DNA of 64,000 nucleotides from Actinobacillus porcitonsillarum (GTDB lineage Bacteria; Pseudomonadota; Gammaproteobacteria; Enterobacterales; Pasteurellaceae): NCBI RefSeq assembly GCF_003101015.1, contig NZ_CP029206.1, positions 1,251,001 to 1,315,000 of the forward strand, read 5' to 3'. Shown piece by piece: positions 16,697 to 26,482 of this stretch (position 1 is its first letter; each line of letters starts with the position of its first letter). The notes under the pieces were generated by a model. It saw only the letters and a program-made list of their open reading frames with translations, ran no database searches and was not told where the DNA came from. The position numbers and the translations under genes were made by a program.

Positions 16697-19303
16697 ATGA
16701 AGATCGCAAAAATAATTTTAAGTACTTTGCTTACCTTGTTGATTATTGGCGGTATTGCGGCAGCTGTGATTTATATGCATATCCGCGAGAGTTTGCCCGA
16801 TGTATCAACACTTAAAAATGTTGAACTCCAACAGCCTATGCAGATTTTTACTGCAGACGGAAAATTAATGGGGGAAGTAGGGGAAGAAAGACGTATACCG
16901 GTTAAATTATCAGATATCCCAAAACCTTTAATTGATGCAATTATTGCAACGGAAGACGTTCGATTTTATGAGCATAAAGGCGTTGATCCGAAAGGTATTG
17001 CTCGGGCTTTATATCGTTCAAGTCAAGGGGATACGCAAGGTGCGAGTACGATTACACAGCAGTTAGCTCGCAATTTTTTCTTAACACCAGAACGAAATAT
17101 TGAACGTAAAATTAAAGAAGCAATTCTTGCCTTAGAAATTGAAAAAGTATTAACTAAAGATGAAATTTTAGAGCTTTATCTTAATAAAATTTATTTAGGT
17201 TATCGTTCTCATGGTGTTGCGGCGGCAGCAAAAACCTATTTTAATAAAACATTAGATCAATTAACGCTTGGTGAAATTGCAATTATTGCAGGTTTACCAA
17301 AGGCACCTTCTACGATGAATCCAGCTTATTCAGTTAAGCGCGCGGAAAATCGACGTAATGTGGTGCTAGGGCGTATGCTTGAGGTTGGAAAAATCACTAA
17401 AGAGCAATATGAAGCTGCTAAAAAAGAGATTGTAGAGTCAAAACTTTATGGTGCTGCTTTAGAATTTAGGGCGGATTATGTGACTGAAATGATTAGACAA
17501 GAGATGGTTAAACGTTTCGGTGAAGAGGTCGCTTATAACAAAGGCTTTAGAGTTTATGCCACGGTTCTTTCTACAGATCAAAAAGCTGCTCAAGAAGCTT
17601 TGCGTGAAAACCTTATTCAATATGACCGCAGACATGGCTGGAGAGGTGCATCGAAACTTTGGGATGGTAAGGCGTGGGATGATGAAAAAATTATTGATCA
17701 TTTAAGTAAATTACCTAATTCAGAGCCATTTACTGCGGCTGTGGTAATGTCGAGTAATAAGAATAGCTATACGATTATGCTACCGAATGGCGATAAGGTT
17801 GATATGAAAAAATCAAATGCGTCATTTGGGCGTTTGATTAAATTAAATACTGGAGAACAAATTTGGGTACGCCAAGCTAAAAAAGGTGGTGAATGGCATT
17901 TAGGACAAATACCAGCTGTGAATTCAGCATTAGTATCTCTAAATAGCGATAATGGTGCTATTGAGGCTATTGTTGGGGGCTTTAGCTTTGAACAAAGTAG
18001 TTTTAATCGAGCAACCCAATCACTTGTTCAAGTTGGTTCTTCAATTAAGCCATTTATTTATGCTGCAGCGATGAATAAAGGATTGAGTTTATCAAGCACG
18101 ATTAGCGATAGTCCTATTACAATTACTAAACGAGGACAAAAGCCTTGGACACCTAAAAATGCGGATGGGCGTTATGAAGGTCCTCTTCGTTTACGTGTGG
18201 CCTTAGGCAAATCTAAAAATATGGTTGCTATTCGTACATTACAAATGGCGGGTGTGGATTATGTTGCCGAATATTTAGAGCGTTTTGGTTTTAACCGCAA
18301 TCAATTTGTTGCAACAGAAGCGCTTGCTTTAGGTGCGGCATCATTTACGCCATTAGAAATGGCTCGTGCTTATGCGGTATTTGATAATGGTGGTTTTTTA
18401 ATTGAGCCTTATATTATTGAGCGAATTGAAGATAGCCAAGGTAATGAATTATTCAAGGCAAATCCTGCTGTTGCTTGTATTACGTGTAATGATATCCCAG
18501 TTAAATATCCAGAACCGGAATATTTTGATGGGGTAAAAATTCATAATGAAGAGCAGTTATTTCAATCTTTAAAAGATAATGAAACAGTATCAACAGATGA
18601 AGTAACGGAAGAGGTTGTTGATAGCGAGGAACCTGTAATTGCTCCGAAAATAAAAGATAATGCACCAAGCTTAATGGCTGCTTCTACAAAAAATATATCG
18701 GGAACGATATACGCACCAAGAGTAATTAGTGGAGAACTAGCTTTCTTAATAAGAAGTGCTTTAAATAGTGCTATTTATGGAGAACAAGGGCTTTCTTGGA
18801 GAGGAACGAGTAAAGATCTTGCGAATACCTTTAAGCGTAAGGATATTGGAGGAAAAACAGGAACAACAAATAATGCTAAGGTAACTTGGTATGCTGGATT
18901 TGGAGCTAATATTGTTACAACGGTTTATGTCGGTTTTGATGATAACAAGCATGATTTAGGTCGTGGAGAAGCTGGTGCTAAGACAGCGATGCCAGCATGG
19001 GCAAATTACATGAAAGTTGCGCTTGCTGACAAAAAAGATCGCGAAATACCATTACCTGCTAATATTGTTGAAGCGAAGGTTGATGCGACAAGTGGATTCT
19101 TAGGTAACAGTGTTTCAGAGTATTTTATTAAAGGGACTGAACCAACGAAAAAATACGTTGTAGAAAGAGCCTATGATATCTTAGATAAACAATCTACTCC
19201 TACACAGCCTCGAGTCTCGCCAAAAGATGCGGGAGGAGGAGTACGTTTAGGGTTGCCTCCGAAAGGCGTATTAGCATCGCCTTCTGGTGGAGAATTATTC
19301 TAA
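16697..19303 (+). CDS. mrcA: Penicillin-binding protein 1A
   Basis: Bifunctional class A PBP that polymerises and cross-links peptidoglycan. 868 residues (E. coli 850). Seen: N-terminal membrane anchor (about 6-28), glycosyltransferase domain with ATEDVRFYEHKGVDP (catalytic Glu near residue 86) and GASTITQQLARNFFL, an OB/ODD-like insertion, and transpeptidase motifs SSIKPF (catalytic Ser, near residue 453), SKN, and KTGTTNNAKVTWYAGF near residue 718. A strong terminator follows. Also called ponA. Confidence 0.97.
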   Translation: MKIAKIILSTLLTLLIIGGIAAAVIYMHIRESLPDVSTLKNVELQQPMQIFTADGKLMGEVGEERRIPVKLSDIPKPLIDAIIATEDVRFYEHKGVDPKGIARALYRSSQGDTQGASTITQQLARNFFLTPERNIERKIKEAILALEIEKVLTKDEILELYLNKIYLGYRSHGVAAAAKTYFNKTLDQLTLGEIAIIAGLPKAPSTMNPAYSVKRAENRRNVVLGRMLEVGKITKEQYEAAKKEIVESKLYGAALEFRADYVTEMIRQEMVKRFGEEVAYNKGFRVYATVLSTDQKAAQEALRENLIQYDRRHGWRGASKLWDGKAWDDEKIIDHLSKLPNSEPFTAAVVMSSNKNSYTIMLPNGDKVDMKKSNASFGRLIKLNTGEQIWVRQAKKGGEWHLGQIPAVNSALVSLNSDNGAIEAIVGGFSFEQSSFNRATQSLVQVGSSIKPFIYAAAMNKGLSLSSTISDSPITITKRGQKPWTPKNADGRYEGPLRLRVALGKSKNMVAIRTLQMAGVDYVAEYLERFGFNRNQFVATEALALGAASFTPLEMARAYAVFDNGGFLIEPYIIERIEDSQGNELFKANPAVACITCNDIPVKYPEPEYFDGVKIHNEEQLFQSLKDNETVSTDEVTEEVVDSEEPVIAPKIKDNAPSLMAASTKNISGTIYAPRVISGELAFLIRSALNSAIYGEQGLSWRGTSKDLANTFKRKDIGGKTGTTNNAKVTWYAGFGANIVTTVYVGFDDNKHDLGRGEAGAKTAMPAWANYMKVALADKKDREIPLPANIVEAKVDATSGFLGNSVSEYFIKGTEPTKKYVVERAYDILDKQSTPTQPRVSPKDAGGGVRLGLPPKGVLASPSGGELF

Positions 19304-19352
19304 GCTATTTGATATACATAATTTTTAGGGATAATTTTCCCCTAAAGGTTGA

Positions 19353-19395
19353 AATTAGGTACAATTTCTTGAGATAATTGTACCTAATTATTTTT
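19353..19395 (+). terminator. Terminator of mrcA
   Basis: Perfect 14-bp stem: AATTAGGTACAATT (19353-19366) pairs with AATTGTACCTAATT (19376-19389), followed by ATTTTT. Confidence 0.92.
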
Positions 19396-19473
19396 AGGCG
19401 ATTTGTGGTGTTTTTTAATCAAGTTGAGTCGAGAAGTTAAATGATGATTTTTCGCGATTTTTTTCATAAAACA

Positions 19474-19510
19474 GACCGCTTGTAATTTAGATAATACAAG
19501 CGGTCGTTTT
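19474..19510 (+). repeat. Inverted pair of uptake signals upstream of aroK
   Basis: GACCGCTTGTA (19474-19484) pairs with TACAAGCGGTC (19495-19505) across a 10-base loop and is followed by GTTTTTC. It is a perfect 11-bp stem built from two full uptake cores, and looks like a terminator reading toward aroK, in the 254-base mrcA-aroK gap. Confidence 0.85.
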
Positions 19511-19557
19511 TCTTCCCACAAGTCAAAGGTAAACAACTCTTTTTTAATGAGAAGACA

Positions 19558-20079
19558 ATGGCAGAAAAACGCAATATTTTCTTAGTAGGTCCAATGGGGG
19601 CTGGCAAAAGCACAATCGGTCGCCAATTAGCTCAAATGCTCGGAATGGAATTTTTTGATTCAGATTCGGTTATTGAAGAGCGAGCTGGTGCAGATATTGA
19701 TTGGATCTTTGATGTTGAAGGCGAAGCAGGTTTCCGCAAACGTGAAGAGCGCATTATCAATGAATTAACTCAAGGGCAAGGTATAGTTTTATCAACGGGT
19801 GGTGGTTCTGTTTTATCTAAAGATAATCGTAATATGCTTTCAGCTCGTGGTATCGTTATCTATCTTGAGACAACCATTGATAAACAGTTCGAGCGTACAC
19901 AGCGTGATAAAAAACGCCCTCTATTACAAACGGAAGATCCAAGAAAAACCTTAGAAGAATTAGCAAAAATTCGTAATCCGTTATATGAAGAAATTGCGGA
20001 TATTACGCTGCAAACCGATGACCAAGCTGCTAAAGTTGTGGCAACAAATATTATTGATATGATTGATAACTTACAGTAA
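19558..20079 (+). CDS. aroK: Shikimate kinase I
   Basis: Phosphorylates shikimate to shikimate-3-phosphate in aromatic amino-acid synthesis. 173 residues (E. coli 173). Seen: P-loop [15 protein letters not shown] near residue 11, the shikimate-binding Asp region [25 protein letters not shown], and [15 protein letters not shown] precedes the ATG. aroB follows after 33 bases, the conserved aroK-aroB order. Confidence 0.98.
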   Translation: MAEKRNIFLVGPMGAGKSTIGRQLAQMLGMEFFDSDSVIEERAGADIDWIFDVEGEAGFRKREERIINELTQGQGIVLSTGGGSVLSKDNRNMLSARGIVIYLETTIDKQFERTQRDKKRPLLQTEDPRKTLEELAKIRNPLYEEIADITLQTDDQAAKVVATNIIDMIDNLQ

Positions 20080-20112
20080 ATCATAGCTTTTTAATAAAAT
20101 AAGGTGGCAAGT

Positions 20113-21201
20113 ATGTTACAAGTAAATGTTGAGCTAAAAGAACGTCGTTATCCGATTACGATCGCAGCAGGTTTATTAACTAAGCCTGAAAGTTATGCAC
20201 CATTAAAGGCAGGCGATAAAGTGATGATCGTGTCTAACCCGACAGTTGCTCAACATTACCTTGCTACCGTTGAAAACACGCTGAAACAGTTAGGTTGCTC
20301 GGTTGATTCGGTGTTGATTCCTGATGGCGAAAAATATAAAACGCTCGAATCATTAAATATGATTTTTACGGCATTGCTGGAGAAAAATCATAATCGAGAT
20401 ACCACGCTTATTGCGCTTGGTGGCGGAGTGATTGGTGATGTTGCCGGTTATGCAGCGGCTTCTTACCAGCGCGGTATTCGTTTTATTCAAATTCCAACCA
20501 CATTACTTTCTCAAGTCGATTCTTCTGTGGGAGGCAAAACCGCAGTCAATCATCCATTAGGGAAAAATATGATTGGCGCATTCTATCAACCGATTTCTGT
20601 GATCATTGATACAAATACCCTTCATACCCTAGCAAAACGAGAAGTGAGTGCCGGTTTGGCGGAAGTGATTAAGTATGGGGCGATTTTCGATCTGCCATTC
20701 TTTGAATGGTTGGAAGAAAACATTGATAATTTGGTTGCTTTAGAACAAAGTGCTTTAGAGTATTGTATTCAACGTTGTTGCCAGCTAAAAGCAGATGTTG
20801 TGGCAAGAGATGAAACTGAAAAAGGCGATCGTGCCTTATTAAATTTAGGACATACTTTCGGACACGCAATTGAAGCGCATATGGGCTATGGCAACTGGTT
20901 ACACGGTGAAGCCGTTTCAGTGGGAATGCTGGAAGCCGCCGAGTTATCCCGTATCTTAGGCGATTTAACCGAACAAGATGTTGCCCGTTTAGAAAAATTA
21001 TTGGCAAGAGCCGTGCTCCCAACGATCTCGCCTGATAGTATGGAACCGCAACAATACTTACCTTATATGTGGCGAGATAAAAAAGTGTTAAGCGGTCAGC
21101 TTCGTCTGATCTTACTTAAATCCCTTGGCAACGCTTATGTAACGGCACAAGCAACTGAAGAACAGGTTGTCGCAGCGATTGAAAAATTTACGCAAAGATA
21201 A
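20113..21201 (+). CDS. aroB: 3-dehydroquinate synthase
   Basis: Converts DAHP to 3-dehydroquinate, second step of the shikimate pathway; NAD and divalent metal dependent. 362 residues (E. coli 362). Seen: NAD-binding [19 protein letters not shown] near residue 100, [19 protein letters not shown], Zn ligands in the [21 protein letters not shown] and [12 protein letters not shown] segments. ATG at 20113 is chosen (AAGG 9 bases before it); a GTG at 20104 overlaps that ribosome site. Confidence 0.98.
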   Translation: MLQVNVELKERRYPITIAAGLLTKPESYAPLKAGDKVMIVSNPTVAQHYLATVENTLKQLGCSVDSVLIPDGEKYKTLESLNMIFTALLEKNHNRDTTLIALGGGVIGDVAGYAAASYQRGIRFIQIPTTLLSQVDSSVGGKTAVNHPLGKNMIGAFYQPISVIIDTNTLHTLAKREVSAGLAEVIKYGAIFDLPFFEWLEENIDNLVALEQSALEYCIQRCCQLKADVVARDETEKGDRALLNLGHTFGHAIEAHMGYGNWLHGEAVSVGMLEAAELSRILGDLTEQDVARLEKLLARAVLPTISPDSMEPQQYLPYMWRDKKVLSGQLRLILLKSLGNAYVTAQATEEQVVAAIEKFTQR

Positions 21202-21204
21202 AAA

Positions 21205-22053
21205 ATGAGCGAAAAACAACGTGCTTTTCTCAAATGGGCTGGCGGTAAATACCGTTTAGCTCAAGATATTCGTAAGAACTTGCCCCCAAGCATTCCGCAG
21301 GGGGCTTGTTTCGTTGAGCCGTTTGTTGGTGCAGGTTCTGTGTTTTTAAATACCGATTTTGATCGCTATTTACTGGCGGACATCAACCCCGATCTCATTA
21401 ACTTATTTAATGCAGTAAAAAATAATGTAGAGCACTATATTCAGCAAACACAAGCACTTTTTCTTGCGCCTAACGCCAATAGCAAAACCTTTTATCTTGC
21501 TCGCCGAGCCGAATTTAACGCCTCTGAAGATCCTTTTCAGCGTTCGGTCTTGTTTCTCTATTTAAACCGTTTTGGTTTTAACGGTTTATGTCGCTATAAC
21601 AAAAAACGGGGCTATAACGTCCCCTTTGGGCGTTATAAAACACACTATTTCCCTGAAAAAGAGCTACGTTTCTTTGCCCAAAAAGCCCAAAAAGCAGAAT
21701 TTATCTGTGCGGATTTTGAACAGGTTTTTGCGTATTTAAGAGAAAAAAACGACAACTATATCGTCTATTGCGATCCGCCTTATGCACCTTTACAGCAAGA
21801 TACGAACTTTACCCAATACGCCGGCGGTGGTTTTAGTTTAGAGCAGCAAATTCGTTTAGCTAAATTGGCAAAACAGGCGGCATTTAATCATATTCCAGTG
21901 TTAATTTCTAACCATGATACCGAATTTACCCGTCAAATTTATCAAGGCGCAACACTAACCAAAATACGTGTACAGCGTTCTATTGGGCAGAAAGCCGAAT
22001 CTCGGGGAAAGGTTGCTGAATTACTTGCTTTATTTACGAAAAATGGGGAATGA
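21205..22053 (+). CDS. dam: DNA adenine methyltransferase Dam
   Basis: Methylates the adenine of GATC; guides mismatch repair and replication control. 282 residues (E. coli 278). Seen: FLKWAGGKYRL (SAM-binding FxGxG-equivalent) near residue 9, FVEPFVGAGSVFLNT near 37, and catalytic DPPY in IVYCDPPYAPL near residue 190, the order of alpha-class N6 methylases. Its start follows aroB by 3 bases. The start of mutH, its mismatch-repair partner, is at the other end of the window. Confidence 0.97.
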   Translation: MSEKQRAFLKWAGGKYRLAQDIRKNLPPSIPQGACFVEPFVGAGSVFLNTDFDRYLLADINPDLINLFNAVKNNVEHYIQQTQALFLAPNANSKTFYLARRAEFNASEDPFQRSVLFLYLNRFGFNGLCRYNKKRGYNVPFGRYKTHYFPEKELRFFAQKAQKAEFICADFEQVFAYLREKNDNYIVYCDPPYAPLQQDTNFTQYAGGGFSLEQQIRLAKLAKQAAFNHIPVLISNHDTEFTRQIYQGATLTKIRVQRSIGQKAESRGKVAELLALFTKNGE

Positions 22054-22064
22054 CTCCCCATTTT

Positions 22065-22289
22065 TTAGGCTTTTTGAATCACAATTTCCCAAGCTGCATC
22101 ATCTACCTGAGCAAAATGAGTTACTGGATAGCCATTTTCAGCTGCCCAACGGGGTAAGTTTTCGGTGGCTTCAGCACAGGTAAATTGAATTAGCAATTCA
22201 TCGCCAGTCTCCAATTCGATGATTTTCTTTTTGGCTTCCATTAATGGAAAAGGGCATAAATGTCCATTCGTATCAAGTACATAACGCAT
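22065..22289 (-). CDS. tsuB: TusA-family sulfurtransferase (TsuB/YeeD-like)
   Basis: 74-residue cytoplasmic protein with the SirA/TusA fold. Seen: LDTNGHLCPFPLMEAKKKI with the CPxP motif, whose Cys carries persulfide in the family. Start at 22289 has AAGGAG ahead of it. It follows the YeeE-type transporter by 10 bases, the same order as E. coli yeeE-yeeD (tsuA-tsuB), where the pair imports thiosulfate. The symbol is assigned by this pairing. Confidence 0.82.
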   Translation of the reverse strand: MRYVLDTNGHLCPFPLMEAKKKIIELETGDELLIQFTCAEATENLPRWAAENGYPVTHFAQVDDAAWEIVIQKA

Positions 22290-22299
22290 AATGTTCTCC

Positions 22300-23337
22300 T
22301 TAATTAACTTGTTTTGTTGGGCGGACGTAAATGAAATAACACATAATCCATACGCCAACCATAATGAAGAAGAGCGATATCCAACCTTTAGCACTCATCA
22401 CGGCGGTTGCCGTTAAGCCATTGCCAATGGTACAGCCACCAGCCAAGGAAGCACCGACTCCCATCAATAATCCACCGACGACGCTATTGCGGAAGGTTTT
22501 TAGATCAGGCATTCGCCATTTAAATTCACGGCTACCTTTTGCGGCAATATAAGAACCGAGCATAATTCCTAATACAAGAAAAACGCCCCAGTTAATCCGT
22601 TTCATTTCGCCAGTGGTTAAAAACATCACAATATTTGCGGAAGGACCTGTAATACCTAAACCAGCCGTTTTGCCATCTAAGCCATTGACAGCCCAAGCGG
22701 CAAAAGCGAGCAAACCAACCAAAATACCTGCAACAAATGGATGTAATTTTTTCTCAAAAAGATAATGACGAAGCCCTGTATAACGAGCAGGCAATGTTGC
22801 CATTTTAAGCGTCGGTTTGCTCAGGATTTTATATACGCCAAAAACCGTTACTACAATTAATAACGCCACAAGCCACCAAACCGAAATCCCTAATGTCGCA
22901 GCAAGATTTTCATTCATCTTGCCGTATTGTCCCATTGCCTTCGTGAAATCGCTTAATGCTCCAAATCGCATAGCTGCTGCACTAATCATATACATAATCA
23001 ATGCCACCCAACTGCTGATTAAGCCTTCCCCTGCGTGATACCACGTTCCTGTCGCACAACCGCTGGCAAGGATAATACTAATACCAAACAGAATCGATCC
23101 AATCACAATGGAAAACAGCGAGAAATCTTTATAAGGCGAACCGATGTAACCAAGTTCCATCAAGGTTAAAACACCAATACTTTGCACCGAAATGGCGATT
23201 AACAAGGCATAAAACATTCGATGATTTTTTGCAAGATACATATCTCGAAAACCACCGGTTAAGCAGAAACGAGAGCGTTGAAAGACAAAGCCAAGTAATC
23301 CGCCGATTAGCAAGGCTGAGAGAAATGACCAAAACAT
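22300..23337 (-). CDS. tsuA: YeeE/YedE-family sulfur-compound transporter (TsuA-like)
   Basis: 345-residue polytopic inner-membrane protein with about ten hydrophobic segments. Seen: conserved Cys motifs SGCATGTWYHAGEG (near residue 91) and AGGCTIGNG (near residue 305), plus RSRFCLTGGFRD near residue 21. In TsuA such Cys residues line the thiosulfate path. A perfect-core CRP site lies about 90 bases upstream. Some YeeE-family members may carry other sulfur or selenium species, so the substrate is inferred. Confidence 0.82.
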   Translation of the reverse strand: MFWSFLSALLIGGLLGFVFQRSRFCLTGGFRDMYLAKNHRMFYALLIAISVQSIGVLTLMELGYIGSPYKDFSLFSIVIGSILFGISIILASGCATGTWYHAGEGLISSWVALIMYMISAAAMRFGALSDFTKAMGQYGKMNENLAATLGISVWWLVALLIVVTVFGVYKILSKPTLKMATLPARYTGLRHYLFEKKLHPFVAGILVGLLAFAAWAVNGLDGKTAGLGITGPSANIVMFLTTGEMKRINWGVFLVLGIMLGSYIAAKGSREFKWRMPDLKTFRNSVVGGLLMGVGASLAGGCTIGNGLTATAVMSAKGWISLFFIMVGVWIMCYFIYVRPTKQVN

Positions 23338-23418
23338 AACTAAACCTTAGTATAATGTAATGTGAAAGGAGATTATATTTTAAGCAAACGTTTTCTTCTG
23401 TCAAAATGCAAAATGTTA

Positions 23419-23440
23419 TTTTGTGATGTTGTTCACAAAA
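23419..23440. promoter_or_regulatory. CRP (cAMP receptor protein) binding site
   Basis: TTTTGTGATGTTGTTCACAAAA contains TGTGA-N6-TCACA, a perfect match to the CRP core with symmetric flanks. Centred about 92 bases upstream of the tsuA ATG and about 220 bases upstream of thrS; tsuAB is the likelier target. This 311-base gap otherwise holds the thrS leader elements listed separately. Confidence 0.78.
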
Positions 23441-23549
23441 TAATTTGAGATACTGAAAATGACGTTTTTTTGTGATAAAATACACTTGCTTTTTCGTCCG
23501 CCCGTTTGTGAGGGCGAGTAAAGCAACTTGCAAAAAAATTTGAAAAACT

Positions 23550-23576
23550 GACCGCTTGCAAGCGGTCTTTTGTTTT
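23550..23576 (+). terminator. Uptake-signal palindrome with T-run in the thrS leader
   Basis: GACCGCTTGCAAGCGGTC (23550-23567) is a perfect 18-base palindrome of two abutting uptake cores, followed by TTTTGTTTT. It resembles a terminator or attenuator about 80 bases upstream of thrS. As a hairpin its loop would have to open a few central pairs. Confidence 0.65.
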
Positions 23577-23608
23577 GAAAAATTTACAAATTTTATTTAA
23601 ATCAACAA

Positions 23609-23629
23609 GTAACCTTTCGTATGGGTTAC
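23609..23629 (+). promoter_or_regulatory. thrS translational operator: tRNA-Thr anticodon-arm mimic
   Basis: Seven-base-pair stem 23609-23615 / 23623-23629 (last pair U-G) closes a seven-base loop UUCGUAU (23616-23622). CGU sits at loop positions 3-5, exactly where an anticodon would, with U before and A after as in tRNA; CGU is a threonine anticodon. The hairpin ends 8 bases before the ribosome site AAGGA (23638-23642). In E. coli ThrRS binds such a mimic in its own mRNA and blocks ribosome loading. The structure is seen; autoregulation here is inferred. Confidence 0.8.
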
Positions 23630-23648
23630 CACTGTATAAGGATTAACA

Positions 23649-25580
23649 ATGCCAATTATTACTTTACCTGATGGCTCACAACGCCAATTCGACAACCCAG
23701 TTTCTGTGATGGAAGTGGCTCAAAGTATCGGTGCAGGTCTTGCGAAAGCAACAATCGCAGGGCGTGTAAACGGTGAACGCCGCGATGCTTCTGACATTAT
23801 CAGCGAAGATGCTACCCTTGAAATTATTACCGCAAAAGATGAAGACGGTTTAGAGATCATCCGTCACTCTACGGCACACTTACTGGGGCACGCAATCAAA
23901 CAACTTTTCCCGAACGTGAAAATGGCGATTGGTCCGACAATCGACAACGGTTTCTACTATGACATTGATTTAGACCGCTCTTTAACCCAAGAAGATATTG
24001 ATGCGTTAGAAAAACGTATGTTAGAGCTGGCGAAGACCAATTACGATGTGGTAAAAAAACGAGTGAGCTGGCAGGAAGCAAGAGATACGTTTGAAAGCCG
24101 TGGCGAGCCGTACAAAATGGCGATTTTGGACGAGAATATCAGTAAAGATGATCATCCGGCGCTTTATCATCACGAAGAATATATCGATATGTGCCGTGGT
24201 CCGCATGTGCCGAATATGCGTTTCTGCCATCACTTCAAATTACAAAAAGTGGCAGGGGCATACTGGCGTGGCGACAGCAAAAATAAAATGTTGCAACGTA
24301 TTTACGGTACAGCATGGGCAGATAAGAAACAACTTGCCGACTATTTACAACGCTTAGAAGAAGCGGCAAAACGTGACCACCGTAAAATCGGTAAAGCGTT
24401 AGATTTATACCATATGCAAGAAGAAGCACCAGGTATGGTGTTCTGGCACAATGACGGTTGGACGATTTTCCGTGAGCTTGAAACCTTCGTGCGTACTAAA
24501 TTAAAAGAATACGATTACCAAGAAGTAAAAGGTCCGTTTATGATGGACAGAGTACTTTGGGAGCGTACAGGTCACTGGCAAAACTATGCGGATTTAATGT
24601 TTACTACCCAATCAGAAAACCGTGAGTATGCGATTAAACCAATGAACTGCCCGGGGCACGTTCAGATTTTCAATCAAGGCTTAAAATCTTACCGTGATTT
24701 ACCAATTCGTATGGCGGAGTTTGGTTCTTGTCACCGTAACGAGCCATCGGGTTCACTGCACGGTTTAATGCGTGTACGTGGCTTTACTCAAGACGATGCC
24801 CATATTTTCTGTACAGAAGAGCAAATTGAGAGTGAAGTAACCAGCTGTATCAAAATGGTTTACGACATTTACAGCACCTTTGGTTTTGAAAACATTGCCG
24901 TAAAACTTTCAACACGTCCGGAAAACCGTATCGGTGACGATGCAATGTGGGATCGTGCCGAAGAAGGTCTTGCAAACGCATTACGCAATAACGGCTTGGA
25001 ATATGAAATTCAAGAAGGCGAAGGTGCATTTTATGGCCCAAAAATTGAGTTCGCCTTACGTGACTGTTTAGATCGTGAATGGCAATGTGGTACGGTGCAA
25101 TTAGACTTTGCTTTACCTGGTCGTTTAGATGCCTCTTATGTGGCAGAAGACAATGGTCGCCGTACTCCTGTGATGATCCACCGTGCGATTTTAGGCTCAA
25201 TCGAGCGTTTTATCGGTATTATCACCGAAGAATACGCAGGCTTCTTCCCAGCGTGGTTGGCACCGGTTCAAGCAGTGGTAATGAACATTACCGACAGCCA
25301 AGCGGAATACGTGCAAAAAGTAGTGAAACAACTTTCTGACGCGGGCTTGCGTGTGAAAGCGGATCTACGTAACGAAAAAGTTGGCTTTAAAGTACGTGAA
25401 CACACCTTACGCCGTGTGCCTTATATGCTTGTTTGCGGTGATAAAGAAATCGCTGAAGGCAAAGTCTCTGTGCGTACCCGTAAAGGTGCAGACTTAGGCA
25501 CTTACAAAGTAGAAGAGTTTGTCGAAATCTTAAAATCACAAGTACGTGGACGTGAGTTGAAGTTACTTGGCGAAGAATAG
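23649..25580 (+). CDS. thrS: Threonyl-tRNA synthetase
   Basis: Class II synthetase charging tRNA-Thr. 643 residues (E. coli 642). Seen: N-terminal TGS domain (1-62), editing domain (about 65-225) with [16 protein letters not shown] and the [16 protein letters not shown] metal-like site, catalytic core with [12 protein letters not shown] (Zn-binding Cys), [17 protein letters not shown], and motif 3 in [13 protein letters not shown], then the anticodon-binding domain (about 540-643). Its leader carries an anticodon-like hairpin, so translation is probably autoregulated. Confidence 0.98.
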   Translation: MPIITLPDGSQRQFDNPVSVMEVAQSIGAGLAKATIAGRVNGERRDASDIISEDATLEIITAKDEDGLEIIRHSTAHLLGHAIKQLFPNVKMAIGPTIDNGFYYDIDLDRSLTQEDIDALEKRMLELAKTNYDVVKKRVSWQEARDTFESRGEPYKMAILDENISKDDHPALYHHEEYIDMCRGPHVPNMRFCHHFKLQKVAGAYWRGDSKNKMLQRIYGTAWADKKQLADYLQRLEEAAKRDHRKIGKALDLYHMQEEAPGMVFWHNDGWTIFRELETFVRTKLKEYDYQEVKGPFMMDRVLWERTGHWQNYADLMFTTQSENREYAIKPMNCPGHVQIFNQGLKSYRDLPIRMAEFGSCHRNEPSGSLHGLMRVRGFTQDDAHIFCTEEQIESEVTSCIKMVYDIYSTFGFENIAVKLSTRPENRIGDDAMWDRAEEGLANALRNNGLEYEIQEGEGAFYGPKIEFALRDCLDREWQCGTVQLDFALPGRLDASYVAEDNGRRTPVMIHRAILGSIERFIGIITEEYAGFFPAWLAPVQAVVMNITDSQAEYVQKVVKQLSDAGLRVKADLRNEKVGFKVREHTLRRVPYMLVCGDKEIAEGKVSVRTRKGADLGTYKVEEFVEILKSQVRGRELKLLGEE

Positions 25581-25600
25581 TTTTTTGCAAACTATCATTG

Positions 25601-25634
25601 AAAAAACACCGCTTGCAAGGGCGGTGTTTTTTTG
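25601..25634 (+). terminator. Terminator of thrS
   Basis: 12-bp stem AAAAAACACCGC (25601-25612) / GCGGTGTTTTTT (25621-25632), loop TTGCAAGG, T-run. The remaining gap to uppS (about 120 bases) should hold the envelope-operon promoter, but no clear consensus was chosen. Confidence 0.9.
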
Positions 25635-25756
25635 TCTGTAAAATAGGGAATTTTCTTTAATATGTTTAGTTAGCTGCTGGTTTAACTAGGCGAGAAGGCG
25701 ATCCTATGCTATAGTTAAAGCCATTTGTATATGATTTAATTTAAAGCGAGATTTTT

Positions 25757-26470
25757 GTGAACTTTGATCCTCAAAATATGCCTAAACACGTTGCAATTAT
25801 TATGGACGGTAACGGTCGCTGGGCAAAGCAGCAAGGGAAATTACGCGTTTTTGGCCATCAAAATGGCGTAAAAGCGGTGCGTTCTGCGGTAAGTTTTGCA
25901 GCAAAACATGGTATTAAAGTTTTAACACTCTATGCTTTTAGTAGCGAAAATTGGAGTCGCCCCGAAGCTGAAGTTTCTGCTTTGATGGCGTTATTCATGA
26001 AGGCTTTGGACTCTGAAGTTAAGAAATTACACAAAAATAATATTCGTTTGAAAATTATTGGCGATAAATCGGGTTTTAGTGAGACGCTACAAAAACGTAT
26101 TACTGAATCTGAACAATTAACCGCAACCAATACAGGGCTGATTTTAAATATAGCCGCAAATTACGGGAGCTATTGGGATATTACTCAAGCTGCTCAAAAA
26201 ATGGCAGTGAAAGTGAAACTGGGTGAAATATCGGTATCAGACATTACCCCTACACTTTTTCAAAATGAGCTAGTCACAGAACATCAGCCTCAAGTTGATT
26301 TACTTATTCGAACAAGCGGTGAGCAAAGAATCAGTAACTTTTTATTATGGCAGATTGCTTATGCGGAACTCTTTTTTACCCCTGTACTTTGGCCGGATTT
26401 TAATGAGCAAGTTTTTAGTGAAGCAATTATGGCTTATCAACAACGCGAGCGACGTTTTGGTGGCTGTTAA
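25757..26470 (+). CDS. uppS: Undecaprenyl diphosphate synthase
   Basis: cis-Prenyltransferase making the C55 lipid carrier for peptidoglycan and O-antigen. 237 residues from a GTG start preceded by GCGAGA (E. coli 253). Seen: [17 protein letters not shown] (catalytic Asp, near residue 19), FSSENWSRP, and the C-terminal [24 protein letters not shown]. First gene of the envelope operon; cdsA follows after 12 bases. An ATG at 25778 is a possible alternative start. Confidence 0.96.
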   Translation: MNFDPQNMPKHVAIIMDGNGRWAKQQGKLRVFGHQNGVKAVRSAVSFAAKHGIKVLTLYAFSSENWSRPEAEVSALMALFMKALDSEVKKLHKNNIRLKIIGDKSGFSETLQKRITESEQLTATNTGLILNIAANYGSYWDITQAAQKMAVKVKLGEISVSDITPTLFQNELVTEHQPQVDLLIRTSGEQRISNFLLWQIAYAELFFTPVLWPDFNEQVFSEAIMAYQQRERRFGGC

Positions 26471-26482
26471 GAGGAAAAATCA

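Noticed and set aside
22300-22394. Longer N-terminus for the TusA-like protein
   Set aside because: The extension reads through the end of the transporter gene; the ATG at 22289 has AAGGAG and matches the family start.
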